64,000 nucleotides of DNA from Cyanobacteria bacterium SIG31 (GTDB lineage Bacteria > Cyanobacteriota > Vampirovibrionia > Gastranaerophilales > Gastranaerophilaceae): contig SUTX01000002.1 in assembly GCA_015152465.1 (NCBI GenBank), forward strand, positions 1 through 64,000. The letters are read 5' to 3'. This document shows, one piece after another, positions 36,315 through 46,949 of this stretch. The notes under the pieces are model-generated. The model saw nothing but the letters and a program-made list of their open reading frames with translations, did no database searches and was not told the origin of the DNA. The translations under genes and the position numbers were made by a program. How positions within the stretch are numbered: the first letter of the stretch is position 1; each line of letters begins with the position of its first letter.

Positions 36315-36803
36315 ATGAAAGCTGAAGAAAGAACATTTGTTGCTATTAAGCCTGACGGTGTAAAAAGAGGACTTATTGGAAAGATTTTAACAAGATTTGA
36401 GGATAAAGGTTTTAAAATTGTTGGAATGAAGCTTTTACAAGTAACTCCTGAATTAGCAGCCCAGCATTATGCCGAACATGTCGGAAAATCTTTTTACAAT
36501 AGATTAATTTACTATATTACTAGTGCACCTATTGTTGCAATGGTTGTTCAAGGCTATAACGCAGTGGAAAGTGTTCGTCATATGGTTGGAGCAACAAATC
36601 CGCTAAATGCTGACGTAGGCACTATTCGTGCTGATTTTGCACAAATAATGGAATATAACGTAATCCACGCATCTGATTCTTTACCTAGCGCAGAACGTGA
36701 AATCAATATTTATTTCAAACCAGAAGAAATATATGATAACTGGGAATCAATGCCTGAGATGATTGCATATGATGAAGAAAGATATAATCAACAAGGTTTA
36801 TAA
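36315..36803 (+). CDS. ndk: Nucleoside diphosphate kinase
   Basis: The product has 162 residues, about 20 more than most bacterial Ndk, with the extra at the C-terminus ('YDNWESMPEMIAYDEERYNQ'). It equalises nucleoside triphosphate pools by ping-pong phosphotransfer. 'FVAIKPDGVKRGLIGKI' is the N-terminal strand and helix, 'HMVGATNPLNADVGTIRADF' the nucleotide site, and His118 in 'NVIHASDS' is the phosphorylated residue. TAGGAGAG precedes the ATG. Confidence 0.97.
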   Translation: MKAEERTFVAIKPDGVKRGLIGKILTRFEDKGFKIVGMKLLQVTPELAAQHYAEHVGKSFYNRLIYYITSAPIVAMVVQGYNAVESVRHMVGATNPLNADVGTIRADFAQIMEYNVIHASDSLPSAEREINIYFKPEEIYDNWESMPEMIAYDEERYNQQGL

Positions 36804-36808
36804 TAAAT

Positions 36809-36836
36809 AAAAAGGAAAGCTTAAGCTTTCCTTTTT
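36809..36836. terminator. Terminator after ndk
   Basis: A perfect palindrome centred on CTTAAG with arms AAAAAGGAAAGCTT; T run at the end. It lies 5 bp after the ndk stop. Confidence 0.88.
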
Positions 36837-36868
36837 AGTATTAATAAGACTTTATTCTTTGTTTTTGT

Positions 36869-38002
<1,134 letters not shown>

Positions 38003-38005
38003 GCA

Positions 38006-38848
38006 ATGATAAAAGCCGATTTACATATACACAGTAACTACTCTGACGGAAGTGATGAAATTGAGGTTCTTGCTTCAAAGATTCTTGAGGCCAAGATAGA
38101 TGTTTTTGCACTTACTGATCACGATACCGTTGAGGGCTGTGAGGAAATGTTAAAAATAATTGGTGATAAAGTTAAGTTTATACCTTCTGTTGAATTAACT
38201 TGTAAAGCTGGTAATGTTAAATGTCATATTCTGGGTTATAACTGTGATTGTAGAAACCCTGTTTTACTAAATCTTATTGATAAAGGCAAATATTTAAGAA
38301 AGAAAAAGCTTGAAACTAGAATTAAATATCTTAAAGACACTTGGAATATTGAGCTTACAGAAGATGAATTGAAATGGCTTTATTCAAGAAAAAGTGTCGT
38401 GAAGACTCATATTGCTAATATTCTTGTTAATCGTGGTCTGGCACATGATAACGTAAGTGCTATGAAAAAGTATTTAGACGGTTGCAAATCTGGCGATACA
38501 CGTTTTACAGGCGAAGAAGCTATAAATGCGATTATAGAAGCAGGAGGAATTCCTATCTGGGCACATCCGCTCGGCGGTGAGGGCGAAGAACATATAACGC
38601 CTGAAGAATTTTATAAAAAATTTGAAACAATGAAAGCTCTCGGAATTAGAGGTCTTGAATGTCATTATTCTAGGTATACAGATGACGAAGCATCGTTCTT
38701 ATTAGATGTGTGTAGGCAAAATAATCTTTTTATAACTGGTGGCAGTGATTATCACGGAACTAACAAAGATATTCCGCTAGGAAAGTTAAATGTTGAAGCT
38801 CGTTTTATAGATGCTTTTTCTTTGACAATTTTAAACAAACTAACTTAG
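38006..38848 (+). CDS. PHP-domain phosphoesterase (RNase AM / YciV-like)
   Basis: The product has 280 residues. PHP phosphoesterases of this group use a trinuclear metal centre to remove phosphates from small nucleotides such as 3',5'-bisphosphates or to trim RNA 5' ends. Metal ligands are visible as 'DLHIHSNYSDG' (5-15), 'ALTDHDTVEG', 'PSVELTC', 'CHILGYN', 'WAHPLGG' and 'GGSDYHG'. Length and order match the TrpH/YciV branch. It starts 3 bp after tgt, implying translational coupling. Its precise substrate is not shown. Confidence 0.9.
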   Translation: MIKADLHIHSNYSDGSDEIEVLASKILEAKIDVFALTDHDTVEGCEEMLKIIGDKVKFIPSVELTCKAGNVKCHILGYNCDCRNPVLLNLIDKGKYLRKKKLETRIKYLKDTWNIELTEDELKWLYSRKSVVKTHIANILVNRGLAHDNVSAMKKYLDGCKSGDTRFTGEEAINAIIEAGGIPIWAHPLGGEGEEHITPEEFYKKFETMKALGIRGLECHYSRYTDDEASFLLDVCRQNNLFITGGSDYHGTNKDIPLGKLNVEARFIDAFSLTILNKLT

Positions 38849-38889
38849 GTTTATGCTATAATTTTTTCATAAAAAGCGAGGGAAAAAGA

Positions 38890-40452
38890 ATGGAAAGATT
38901 TTATACAACAACTGCGATAGATTATGTTAATGGTGCACCACATATTGGGCACGCATATGAAAAAATTCTTACGGATGTAATATATAGACACTTTTCTCAA
39001 AGATGTGAAGATACTTATTTTTTAACTGGTACTGATGAGCACGGTATTAAAATCCAAAAAACATCTGCGGCACAAGGTATGAGCCCTAAAGAACTTTGTG
39101 ATATGAATGCACAAAAATTCATAGATGGTTGGAAAGCGCTTGATATTAATTATTCTCAATTTATAAGAACAACTGATGCTCAGCACGAAGCTATTGTTCA
39201 AAAAATCTTTGATAAACTTCTTAAACAAGGAGATATATACAAACATTCTTATACTGGGCTTTATTGTCAGGGCTGTGAAGCTTTTTTAAGTGAGAAAGAT
39301 TTGACAGAAGATGGCCTTTGTCCTGATCACTTAAAAAAACCTGAAGAGGTAAGCGAAGAAAACTATTTCTTCAAACTTACAAAGTATAAAGATGCAATTA
39401 TCAAACACATTAAAACAAATCCTGATTTTATCGTGCCCTCTTTTAGAGCAAATGAAGTTATTAATCAGCTTGAAAACATTGAAGACATTTCAGTTTCTAG
39501 AGCTAAATCAAATGTTTCTTGGGGAATTCCTGTTCTCGGAGATGATGAGCAAGTAATATATGTTTGGATTGATGCACTTTCAAACTATATTACGGCACTA
39601 GGCTATAATCCAGATGGTGAATCTGAAGAAAAATTTAATAAATATTGGCCGGCTAATGTTCAGGTTATTGGAAAAGATATTTTAAAATTCCATAGTATTT
39701 ATTGGCCTGCATTTTTAATGGCTCTAGATTTACCATTACCAAAACAAATTCTAGCTCATGGTTGGATTACAATTGATCAAACAAAGATGTCAAAATCTTT
39801 GGGTAATGTAATTTCTCCTACGGGAGTTTTAGAATCGTTTAATCAAGAAATCCCAGATGCTCTTCGTTATTACATGGCTTCTGCTGCACCTTGTGGTAAA
39901 GACGGCAATTATTCTGATGAGGATTTTAAAGAAAAAGTTAATGCACACCTTGCAAATTCAATGGGTAACTTGTTAAATAGAACTTTATCAATGTTAGTTA
40001 AATACTTTGACGGTGATGTTAAAGCTGAATTTAAAATTAAGTCAGACTTATTTGACAAAGCTATTGAAACAGTAAAAGCGGTTAAACATCATTTTGATTA
40101 TTATGAAGTACAAGAAGCAGCACAAAAAATTAATGAACTTGTTGATATTACAAATAAATATGTTACAGACAACGCACCTTGGACATTAGCTAAAGAGGAA
40201 AAAATGACTGAATGTGGCCAAGTTCTTACAACTGTTCTTGAAATCATGTGTGTAGTTTCGTCCCTTATTTATCCATATTGTCCTAATATTGCTAAAGCAA
40301 TGGCCGAACAATTGTCTTATGATTTGAATACAAAATTAGATAATGTGACTTGTGATAACATAAGTGTTGGACATTTGATTGACAAAGAAAATATTAAACC
40401 TGTTTTCTTAAGAATGGATAGCGAGCTTGCTGATAAAAGCAAAAAATCTTAA
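38890..40452 (+). CDS. metG: Methionyl-tRNA synthetase
   Basis: The product has 520 residues. It charges tRNA-Met. The class I motifs are 'PHIGH' (17-21) and 'KMSKS' (299-303). The connective peptide holds one zinc knuckle ('CQGCEAF' and 'LCPDH', about 126-146). The protein stops after the anticodon-binding helices and lacks the C-terminal tRNA-binding dimerisation domain found in many MetRS, as in the short bacterial form. An extended -10 (TGCTATAAT) lies about 40 bp upstream and GCGAGGG before the ATG. Confidence 0.96.
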   Translation: MERFYTTTAIDYVNGAPHIGHAYEKILTDVIYRHFSQRCEDTYFLTGTDEHGIKIQKTSAAQGMSPKELCDMNAQKFIDGWKALDINYSQFIRTTDAQHEAIVQKIFDKLLKQGDIYKHSYTGLYCQGCEAFLSEKDLTEDGLCPDHLKKPEEVSEENYFFKLTKYKDAIIKHIKTNPDFIVPSFRANEVINQLENIEDISVSRAKSNVSWGIPVLGDDEQVIYVWIDALSNYITALGYNPDGESEEKFNKYWPANVQVIGKDILKFHSIYWPAFLMALDLPLPKQILAHGWITIDQTKMSKSLGNVISPTGVLESFNQEIPDALRYYMASAAPCGKDGNYSDEDFKEKVNAHLANSMGNLLNRTLSMLVKYFDGDVKAEFKIKSDLFDKAIETVKAVKHHFDYYEVQEAAQKINELVDITNKYVTDNAPWTLAKEEKMTECGQVLTTVLEIMCVVSSLIYPYCPNIAKAMAEQLSYDLNTKLDNVTCDNISVGHLIDKENIKPVFLRMDSELADKSKKS

Positions 40453-40470
40453 AATAAATTATTATAACTT

Positions 40471-40504
40471 AAAGGGGCGAGGTATTTGTACCTCGCCCCT
40501 TTTG
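40471..40504. terminator. Terminator between metG and secF
   Basis: Stem AAAGGGGCGAGGTA / TACCTCGCCCCTTT, 4-nt loop, T residues on one side and A on the other. It can serve both convergent genes. Confidence 0.93.
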
Positions 40505-40519
40505 ATTATCAAAGATTTT

Positions 40520-41449
40520 CTATTTTTTATCTTCCCATATTTCAATTAATGATGAACAGAAGAAAATACTAGAGTATGTACCAATTGCAATACCAAGTAT
40601 CATTGCAAGTACAAAATCTTTTGTTGTAACACCGCCAAAGAAATAAAGAGAGGCAAGTGTAATTAAAGTTGTTAAAGAAGTATTTATACTTCTTGTTAAA
40701 GTTTGGTTAATACTTGCATTCATTATTTCACCAAAAGTCATTTTCTTAGAATAGTATTTCAAGTTTTCTCTAACACGGTCGAAAACAACAATGGTATCGT
40801 GAACGGAAAAACCTATAACCGTAAGGAGTGCCGTTACAAAAAGCGCATCAATTTGTACGCCGTAGACCAAGCCTAATATAGAGAAAACTCCGACAACAAA
40901 AATTGTATCGTGCATTAAGCCTAAAATAGCAGCTAAAGCATAATCAAATTGGAATCTAAATGTAAGATATGCAATAATGCCTAATAAAGCTAAAGTCAGA
41001 GCTATCATTGAGTTTTTGAATAATTCTTTACCTAAAGTTGGACCAACTGATGATACTTGAACAAGCTCAGGTTGCTGAAACTCGCTATTAACAACTTTTG
41101 TTATATTTTCTAAATCTTTTGAATTTTCTTCAATAAATTTTGTTCTTATTGATAAAATAGCTTTTAAATCATTATTTTCTTTTGAATTAACATTTATAAC
41201 TTGTAAAACAGGTTTATCAACCCCATTCTTTTCTAAAGAAGATCGTACTTCAGATAACTTATTATTAGAAATACCTTCTCTAACACCATACTGCAATGTT
41301 GTACCACCAGTGTAATCAATACCAACCTTTACAGGAGTATGAGTATCATAAGTTATCATTGAATAAACCATAGCTATAATTCCAGGGATCAAAAGAATAG
41401 CTGAAATTGCTAAGTATATAAATTTATGTTTAACTATATCTAATCTCAT
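40520..41449 (-). CDS. secF: Protein translocase subunit SecF
   Basis: The product has 309 residues and six membrane helices. With SecD it forms the proton-driven RND-type motor that pulls proteins out on the far side of the membrane. 'VGIDYTGGTTLQYG' follows helix 1, and a periplasmic domain spans about 55-130. 'VSSVGPTLGKELFKNS' leads into helix 2, and 'HDTIVVFDRVREN' carries the conserved residues of the transmembrane core. AAGGT precedes the ATG. It lies 18 bp after secD. Confidence 0.96.
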   Translation of the reverse strand: MRLDIVKHKFIYLAISAILLIPGIIAMVYSMITYDTHTPVKVGIDYTGGTTLQYGVREGISNNKLSEVRSSLEKNGVDKPVLQVINVNSKENNDLKAILSIRTKFIEENSKDLENITKVVNSEFQQPELVQVSSVGPTLGKELFKNSMIALTLALLGIIAYLTFRFQFDYALAAILGLMHDTIFVVGVFSILGLVYGVQIDALFVTALLTVIGFSVHDTIVVFDRVRENLKYYSKKMTFGEIMNASINQTLTRSINTSLTTLITLASLYFFGGVTTKDFVLAMILGIAIGTYSSIFFCSSLIEIWEDKK

Positions 41450-41467
41450 TTTTACCTTCTTTCTAGC

Positions 41468-42778
41468 CTAATCCAAAATACCGAACTTAGCTTTTTCACG
41501 TTTTGTTTCAACGACTTGGAAGCCTTCTCCAATTTCATCAGCTCGCAAGCCAAACAATGCAGGGTTCTTAAGATTGCCAGTTCCAAAAACTAAATGCATA
41601 AAGTTTTTGGTAATGGTAATTGCACTAAACATTGAAACCATTACGCCGATTGCTAGAGTTAGAGCAAAACCTTTAACAATACTTGTGCCACAACAGTATA
41701 GAATTACACAAGTAATAATTGTTGTCATATTTGAATCAAAAATACTTGTCCAAGCTCTGTCAAAGCCGGAATTAATAGCTGTAAATAATGTTCTACCAGC
41801 TCTTAGTTCTTCTTTTGTCCTTTCAAAAATTAAGATATTAGCATCAACTGCCATACCTATTGAAAGAATAAAACCTGCAATACCAGCAAGGGTAAGAGTT
41901 ACAGGGATTGCTTTAAATAAAGCAAAAAGAATTAAGCCGTATATAATTAATGCTATGTTTGCGATCACACCTGGAGCTCTATAGTAAGCGACCATGAATA
42001 ACATAACAAAACCTAACCCCAAAGCTCCTGCAATTTTTGATTTAGCGATACTATCTGCACCAAGAGTAGGTCCTACGGTGTTTTCTTCAATTATTTTTGC
42101 AGGAACAGGAAGTGCACCAGCATTTAATAAATCTACCATTGTTTTAGCTTCTTGGTAAACAAAGCCGTTATCACCACCTGAAATTTGAGCTCTTCCACCA
42201 GTGATAGCTTCTCTTATAACAGGAGCTGATTGTAACTCGCCGTTAAAGAAGATTGCCATTTGTTGGCCTACCATTTTTTTTGTTAATTCTGCAAATTTTT
42301 TAGTACCGTTAGCGTTGAATTCTAAATCAACTACCCATTGCCCATTTTGAGAATTAGTACTTAAATTTGCTCTGGTTAAATCTTTACCTGTTAAACCAGT
42401 TGGTTCCCAAGCTTCCATTCCGTTTGGCATCATAACAGGTTTTCTAAAATCTAATTCTGCAGTTTCGCCTAGATATGCTTTTGCTTGATTTAAGTCAGAA
42501 ACGTCAGGTATTTCAACAACAAGCCTTTTATCTCCTGAGCGTTGTACAACAGTTTCTGATACGCCAAGTTTGTTTACTCGATTTTCAATAGCGAAATGCA
42601 AGCTTGCCATCATATCAGGTGTAATTTGTGAAATCGTGTCTGTTGTTTGAGCTTCAAGCACCAGTCTTGAGCCACCAACTAAATCCAAGCCAAGTTTTGT
42701 AGGCTTTACCATAATTGTTACAATAGATGCTATAACAATTAATATAATTGCCCAAAACATGATTAATTTGTTTTTCAT
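41468..42778 (-). CDS. secD: Protein translocase subunit SecD
   Basis: The product has 436 residues. Helix 1 is followed by 'LGLDLVGGSRLVLEAQ'. The periplasmic P1 head region includes 'ENRVNKLGVSETVVQR', and five C-terminal helices contain 'VDANILIFERTKEELRAG'. It is shorter than enterobacterial SecD (about 615) because the head domain is small, as in many non-proteobacteria. It is the first gene of secD-secF, with AGGGGT before the ATG. A C-terminal tail of about 40 residues follows the last helix. Confidence 0.96.
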   Translation of the reverse strand: MKNKLIMFWAIILIVIASIVTIMVKPTKLGLDLVGGSRLVLEAQTTDTISQITPDMMASLHFAIENRVNKLGVSETVVQRSGDKRLVVEIPDVSDLNQAKAYLGETAELDFRKPVMMPNGMEAWEPTGLTGKDLTRANLSTNSQNGQWVVDLEFNANGTKKFAELTKKMVGQQMAIFFNGELQSAPVIREAITGGRAQISGGDNGFVYQEAKTMVDLLNAGALPVPAKIIEENTVGPTLGADSIAKSKIAGALGLGFVMLFMVAYYRAPGVIANIALIIYGLILFALFKAIPVTLTLAGIAGFILSIGMAVDANILIFERTKEELRAGRTLFTAINSGFDRAWTSIFDSNMTTIITCVILYCCGTSIVKGFALTLAIGVMVSMFSAITITKNFMHLVFGTGNLKNPALFGLRADEIGEGFQVVETKREKAKFGILD

Positions 42779-42842
42779 TTATATACCCCTTTTTATATTT
42801 TAATTATATTTTAAATATTTTTTTTAAAACTTAGTCAGATTA

Positions 42843-43721
42843 CTAGATAGAATCTAATACAAAGAATAATTCGGCTTTTTCTGCTGCAGTTAATTCTACT
42901 AATGGGCGTCTTACATAATCATCAATAATTTCTCTATATGCAAGAGCTGCTTTTACTGGCACTGGATTTGGTGCCATGAAAAGTTTTTTGAAAATAGGAT
43001 AAAGCTTTAAATGCATATTCTTAGCGGTTTGAGCATCTCCCGTTTTGAAGTTTCTAATCATAGATTTAATTTCTTTACTAAACAAGTGTGATGCTACAGA
43101 AATTACACCATGTGCACCAAGAGAAAGCATCGGTAATGTTAAACTATCATCTCCTGAATATATTGCAAAATCGTGAGGACATATTGATTTTATTTCTGTA
43201 ACAGCATCCATATCTCCAAAACTTTGTTTGAGTGCTACAATGTTTTCATGTTTTCTAGCGAGAGTTTTAACTGTTTCTGCAGACATGTTAACACCTGTTC
43301 TTGACGGAATGTTATATAAAATTACAGGTAAATCAACAGCTTCTGCGACTGCAGAAAAATGTTCAATCATGCCGTTTTGGGATGGTTTGTTGTAGTATGG
43401 AACAACTGATAATATAGCATCAGCACCCTCTTTTTCTGCCATTTTGGCGGTCTTTACAGCCGTTTCTGTAGAGTTTGAACCGGTACCCATAATTACTTTT
43501 GCTTGTCTATTAACCGCACGTTTCGCACTACATAAGATTTCTATTTCTTCGTCATATGTTAATGTAGGAGCTTCTCCTGTAGTTCCGGTAACCAATATGG
43601 CGTCAGAACCAGTGTTTGCCAGTTGATAAGCTAAAGCTTCGACTTTGTCGTAATCTACTTCTCGTTTTTCGTTAAATGGAGTAACCATTGCTGTTATTAC
43701 TTCACCGGCATCATATCTCAT
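42843..43721 (-). CDS. dapA: 4-hydroxy-tetrahydrodipicolinate synthase
   Basis: The product has 292 residues. It condenses pyruvate and aspartate semialdehyde in the lysine and diaminopimelate pathway, which feeds the peptidoglycan made by the mur cluster. The TIM-barrel Schiff-base lysine is Lys165 ('NIVALKQSFGD'). Tyr136 in 'LYNIPSRTG' is the proton relay, and 'TGTTGEAPTL' binds the keto acid. AGAGGAG precedes the ATG. It stands alone downstream of the pan genes. Confidence 0.96.
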   Translation of the reverse strand: MRYDAGEVITAMVTPFNEKREVDYDKVEALAYQLANTGSDAILVTGTTGEAPTLTYDEEIEILCSAKRAVNRQAKVIMGTGSNSTETAVKTAKMAEKEGADAILSVVPYYNKPSQNGMIEHFSAVAEAVDLPVILYNIPSRTGVNMSAETVKTLARKHENIVALKQSFGDMDAVTEIKSICPHDFAIYSGDDSLTLPMLSLGAHGVISVASHLFSKEIKSMIRNFKTGDAQTAKNMHLKLYPIFKKLFMAPNPVPVKAALAYREIIDDYVRRPLVELTAAEKAELFFVLDSI

Positions 43722-43800
43722 AAAATATACTCCTCTTTTACCCCTTTTTTAGTCTGTTGTTATTTCAATTTTACCCCAAAAACATTACAATACAAAGATT

Positions 43801-44661
43801 TTACTTTTCTTCAAAACAAAGGATTTCAAATGTGCCACCATCCTTTTGAAAAACTCCATGTTGAACGGTTTCATATTTTTGAGTTTTGTTAAAACTATAT
43901 CTATATGCGGTTTGTGAATACATGCTAATTTTATTTACTAAACCTAAGCTAATGAGTTTTTTGAAATTATCTTTTTCTGTTTCAAAAGATTTTTCATACG
44001 AATGTACAGAAATATAATAATCGATTGGGGCATTAGATTTTAATACTTTAAAAAAGATTTCTAAAATTTTATCTATGTTTTCAAAGTCGCTAAATTTGTA
44101 TAAAAAACCGTTTTCAAAAACTTCTGGTAAGATTGAAGTTTGTTCGATTAAAAACTTGTTCATTATTTTGTTTTGCTCTGTTAAGTCTATATTAACAGTT
44201 CTATTTTTTTGTTTTTTATCTGTTGTTGCAATATATATAACGTAATTTTTAATAGCATTTTGCTCTGCAGTTTGTACTAATTCAAGTTTTTTGTTATATA
44301 TATCTTCTTCAATTTTTTTTACAAATTTTCTTCCGTCACAATAAGCTTCTTCGAGTTTATTACAAAGTTGAATAAAAAGATTTGTTACCAAATAAAAGCT
44401 TAAAATAATTAGTACAACTCCGATATATTTATGCTCAAAAATAGCGTTAAATATATATGTAGAACCGTCAAAAAACATTTGTGCTATATCAAGTAAAGGT
44501 AGTAATATAGGCGCAAAGTATTTTGTCCACCCCCAGTGGTATCCAGCTAAATCTCTAATCCAAAATAATATTAAAACTAATATTAAAAAAACGAGAAAAA
44601 TTTTGAAAAACTGTAAAAAATTCCTACTTAGATTAAATAAATTTAGTACAAGTTTATGCAT
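43801..44661 (-). CDS. Orphan membrane protein coupled to panC
   Basis: The product has 286 residues. It has two or three N-terminal hydrophobic segments (about 15-35 and 75-100). A predicted cytoplasmic region rich in Lys, Glu and Tyr follows, with 'NYVIYIATTDKK' and 'IDYYISVHSYEKS' suggesting alternating strands and helices. The ATG at 44661 directly abuts the panC stop (TAAATG), so translation is coupled. I do not recognise the family. Pairing with panC may be coincidental. Confidence 0.7.
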   Translation of the reverse strand: MHKLVLNLFNLSRNFLQFFKIFLVFLILVLILFWIRDLAGYHWGWTKYFAPILLPLLDIAQMFFDGSTYIFNAIFEHKYIGVVLIILSFYLVTNLFIQLCNKLEEAYCDGRKFVKKIEEDIYNKKLELVQTAEQNAIKNYVIYIATTDKKQKNRTVNIDLTEQNKIMNKFLIEQTSILPEVFENGFLYKFSDFENIDKILEIFFKVLKSNAPIDYYISVHSYEKSFETEKDNFKKLISLGLVNKISMYSQTAYRYSFNKTQKYETVQHGVFQKDGGTFEILCFEEK

Positions 44662-45519
44662 TTACACCTCTTTGAAATAAATATTATCAATTAATCTAAC
44701 GCCGTCAACTCTGCAAGCAATAAGCGCAATGGACTCATCGTTTGCTTCTTTTTGTTCTTCCAAATCATTACAATTATAGATTTCCAAATATTCTAGTTCG
44801 TGTTTTTCTGTTAAAAAAGAGTATGCTGTTTCTTTTAAAGATTCAATGTCAGTAACTCCTTTTTTATAGCAAGATTTTATGTTATTTAAAATTTTATTTA
44901 AAACAAGTGCATCTTTTTTACCTTGTTCTGATAAATATTTATTTCTTGAACTTAATGCTAATCCAGATTCTTCCCTTACGATTGGGCATTGAATTATTTC
45001 AATTGGAATATTTAGATCTTTAACCATTTTTTTGATAATAATAACTTGTTGAGCGTCCTTTTGGCCAAAGTATGCAAAATCAGGTTGAACAATATTAAAT
45101 AATTTCATTACAACAGTGCAAACACCGTCGAAGTGTCCAACACGAGATTTCCCGCAAAGTTTGTCGACAAAGAAATATGGCGGACAAACATAAGTTAAGG
45201 TATCGTTTGATAGCCTGCCACCACCGTACATTTCATTAGCGTTTGGTGCAAAAACGATATCAACAGATTCATTATCGCAAAGTGTGGTGTCGGCCTCTAA
45301 AGTTCTTGGATATTTATCAAAATCTTCGCTTGGCCCAAATTGAATTGGATTTACAAAAACAGATACTACAACTTTATCACATTCCGCTTTTGCTCTTTTT
45401 ATTAAGCTTAGATGCCCCTCATGTAGAGCACCCATTGTAGGAACTAAGCCAACTTTTAATCCCTCTGCTCTCCATCTTTTTACTTCTGCTCTTACTTCAT
45501 TTATTTTATTTAATAACAT
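44662..45519 (-). CDS. panC: Pantothenate synthetase
   Basis: The product has 285 residues. It joins pantoate and beta-alanine with ATP. The class-defining 'VPTMGALHEGHLSLI' (26-40) contains the HxGH-type nucleotide motif. 'VSVFVNPIQFGPSEDFDKYP', 'GHFDGVCTVV', 'FGQKDAQQ' and 'LALSSRN' complete the active site. AAGGA precedes the ATG. It is followed by the coupled membrane orphan, and panB lies 0.6 kb upstream with another orphan between. No panD is seen in the window. Confidence 0.96.
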   Translation of the reverse strand: MLLNKINEVRAEVKRWRAEGLKVGLVPTMGALHEGHLSLIKRAKAECDKVVVSVFVNPIQFGPSEDFDKYPRTLEADTTLCDNESVDIVFAPNANEMYGGGRLSNDTLTYVCPPYFFVDKLCGKSRVGHFDGVCTVVMKLFNIVQPDFAYFGQKDAQQVIIIKKMVKDLNIPIEIIQCPIVREESGLALSSRNKYLSEQGKKDALVLNKILNNIKSCYKKGVTDIESLKETAYSFLTEKHELEYLEIYNCNDLEEQKEANDESIALIACRVDGVRLIDNIYFKEV

Positions 45520-45578
45520 TTTGTGTTCCTTTTTTTTATTAAATGGATAGATCCTGAATCAAGTTCAATGTGATATTG

Positions 45579-46082
45579 TTATTTAAATATCTTCAAACTA
45601 TCTTTTGCAAATTGTAAACTATCTTTTTTTATTGTTTGCAAGCTATCTTTTGTAATTGTTGTTATTTTTTCTGTTTGTTGAACGGGTGTGTGGTTTTTAT
45701 TTGTAACAACATACAGAATCCCCAGTGCTGCCGGCAATATAAAACATATAAAACTTAATAGCCCGCTGAAATCCTTAATCTGTTCTTTAATATATTTATT
45801 ATAATCTTTTATTTCAAAAAGATTTTTTTTATCGTACCTGCCAATTTTAACAGCATTTTCATATGAAATTTTTCTATCAAGTCCTACACCAGTTACTTTA
45901 ACTCCAGATATTTCTGATAATTTAACAGAATCATTTTCTGCAGGTTCTACAAGAAAATTCTTTTTTTCATCTTTAAGCTTATTTTTAATATCTATAAAAA
46001 CTTTTTGTTGTGATTTTGAAAATTTAGTAGATTTTGGTGTGTAAAATGCTTTAAAACTAATACTATTGATTGGATTAATCAT
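45579..46082 (-). CDS. Orphan single-helix protein with N-terminal 'ISFKAF' tag
   Basis: The product has 167 residues. It opens 'MINPINSISFKAFYTP', the short lead discussed among the findings. A lysine-rich region comes next, then one strong helix at about 105-125 ('FICFILPAALGILYVV'), and a C-terminal tail with an imperfect three-fold heptad 'KDSLQT.KK', 'KDSLQFA', 'KDSLKIF'. The ATG overlaps panB's end by 8 bp with AAGGAG inside panB, so it is co-translated. I know of no matching family. Confidence 0.65.
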   Translation of the reverse strand: MINPINSISFKAFYTPKSTKFSKSQQKVFIDIKNKLKDEKKNFLVEPAENDSVKLSEISGVKVTGVGLDRKISYENAVKIGRYDKKNLFEIKDYNKYIKEQIKDFSGLLSFICFILPAALGILYVVTNKNHTPVQQTEKITTITKDSLQTIKKDSLQFAKDSLKIFK

Positions 46083-46929
46083 TGCAAACTCCTTTTACAC
46101 ATAACTTTTCTTTTTCATTTTCAGTTAGTTCGAACGACTCTTTTTTAGATGGAAATTCCAGATTTTTAACCTCTTGTGTATATTTTCTTACACCATCGAG
46201 TACAACATCATGAAGATTAGCAAATTTTTTCACAAATTTTGGTGCAAAATCTGTGAATTTTCCTAAAATATCATCCGTTACAACAATTTGTCCATCACAA
46301 TTCACACCAGCACCAATTCCTATTGTAGGAATTTTTAAATTTCTAGTTATGTACTCAGCACTTTCTGCAGGCAATAGTTCTAATACAACAGCAAAAGCTC
46401 CAGCTTGTTCAAGTTTTTTAGCGCATTCTAAAATATATTCAGCTTGCTCAGCAGTTTTCCCTTGTATTTTATATCCCCCCAAAGTATTTAAAAGCTGTGG
46501 AGTTAGACCTAAATGTGCAAGAACAGGAATTCCTGATTCCGCACAACGTTTAACAAGGGTTAATATATGCTCATTACAACCCTCAAGTTTTACCGCATTT
46601 GCACCAGCTGAAATCATTCTACTAGCATTTTCCAACCCTTGTTCTAGTGATAAATTATAACTCATAAAAGGCATATCGCCGATAATAAATGAGTTTTTAG
46701 CCCCTCTTGATACTGCTTGTATGAAAATTATCATTTCATCAATTGTGATATTGTAAGTATTATCATATCCAAGAGCGACCATAGCGAGTGAATCACCAAC
46801 AAGTATTCCATCTATTTCAGCTTCGTCTAAAGCTTTTGCTGTTGAATAATCGTAAGCTGTTAGCATTGCTATTTTTTCATTATTGTCTTTTAATTTTTGA
46901 AAATCATTAATATTTTTTACTCGATTCAC
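46075..46929 (-). CDS. panB: 3-methyl-2-oxobutanoate hydroxymethyltransferase
   Basis: The product has 284 residues from a GTG at 46929. It makes ketopantoate from alpha-ketoisovalerate and methylene-tetrahydrofolate, the first step to pantothenate. Motifs are 'KIAMLTAYDYSTAKALDEA', 'ILVGDSLAMVALGYDNT' (metal site) and 'GIGAGVNCDGQIVVTDD'. A GGTGA site lies five bases before the GTG. Together with panC, coaX and coaBC it shows that CoA is made from central metabolites. Confidence 0.95.
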   Translation of the reverse strand: MNRVKNINDFQKLKDNNEKIAMLTAYDYSTAKALDEAEIDGILVGDSLAMVALGYDNTYNITIDEMIIFIQAVSRGAKNSFIIGDMPFMSYNLSLEQGLENASRMISAGANAVKLEGCNEHILTLVKRCAESGIPVLAHLGLTPQLLNTLGGYKIQGKTAEQAEYILECAKKLEQAGAFAVVLELLPAESAEYITRNLKIPTIGIGAGVNCDGQIVVTDDILGKFTDFAPKFVKKFANLHDVVLDGVRKYTQEVKNLEFPSKKESFELTENEKEKLCVKGVCND

Positions 46930-46949
46930 AATTCACCATTCTTGATTCA

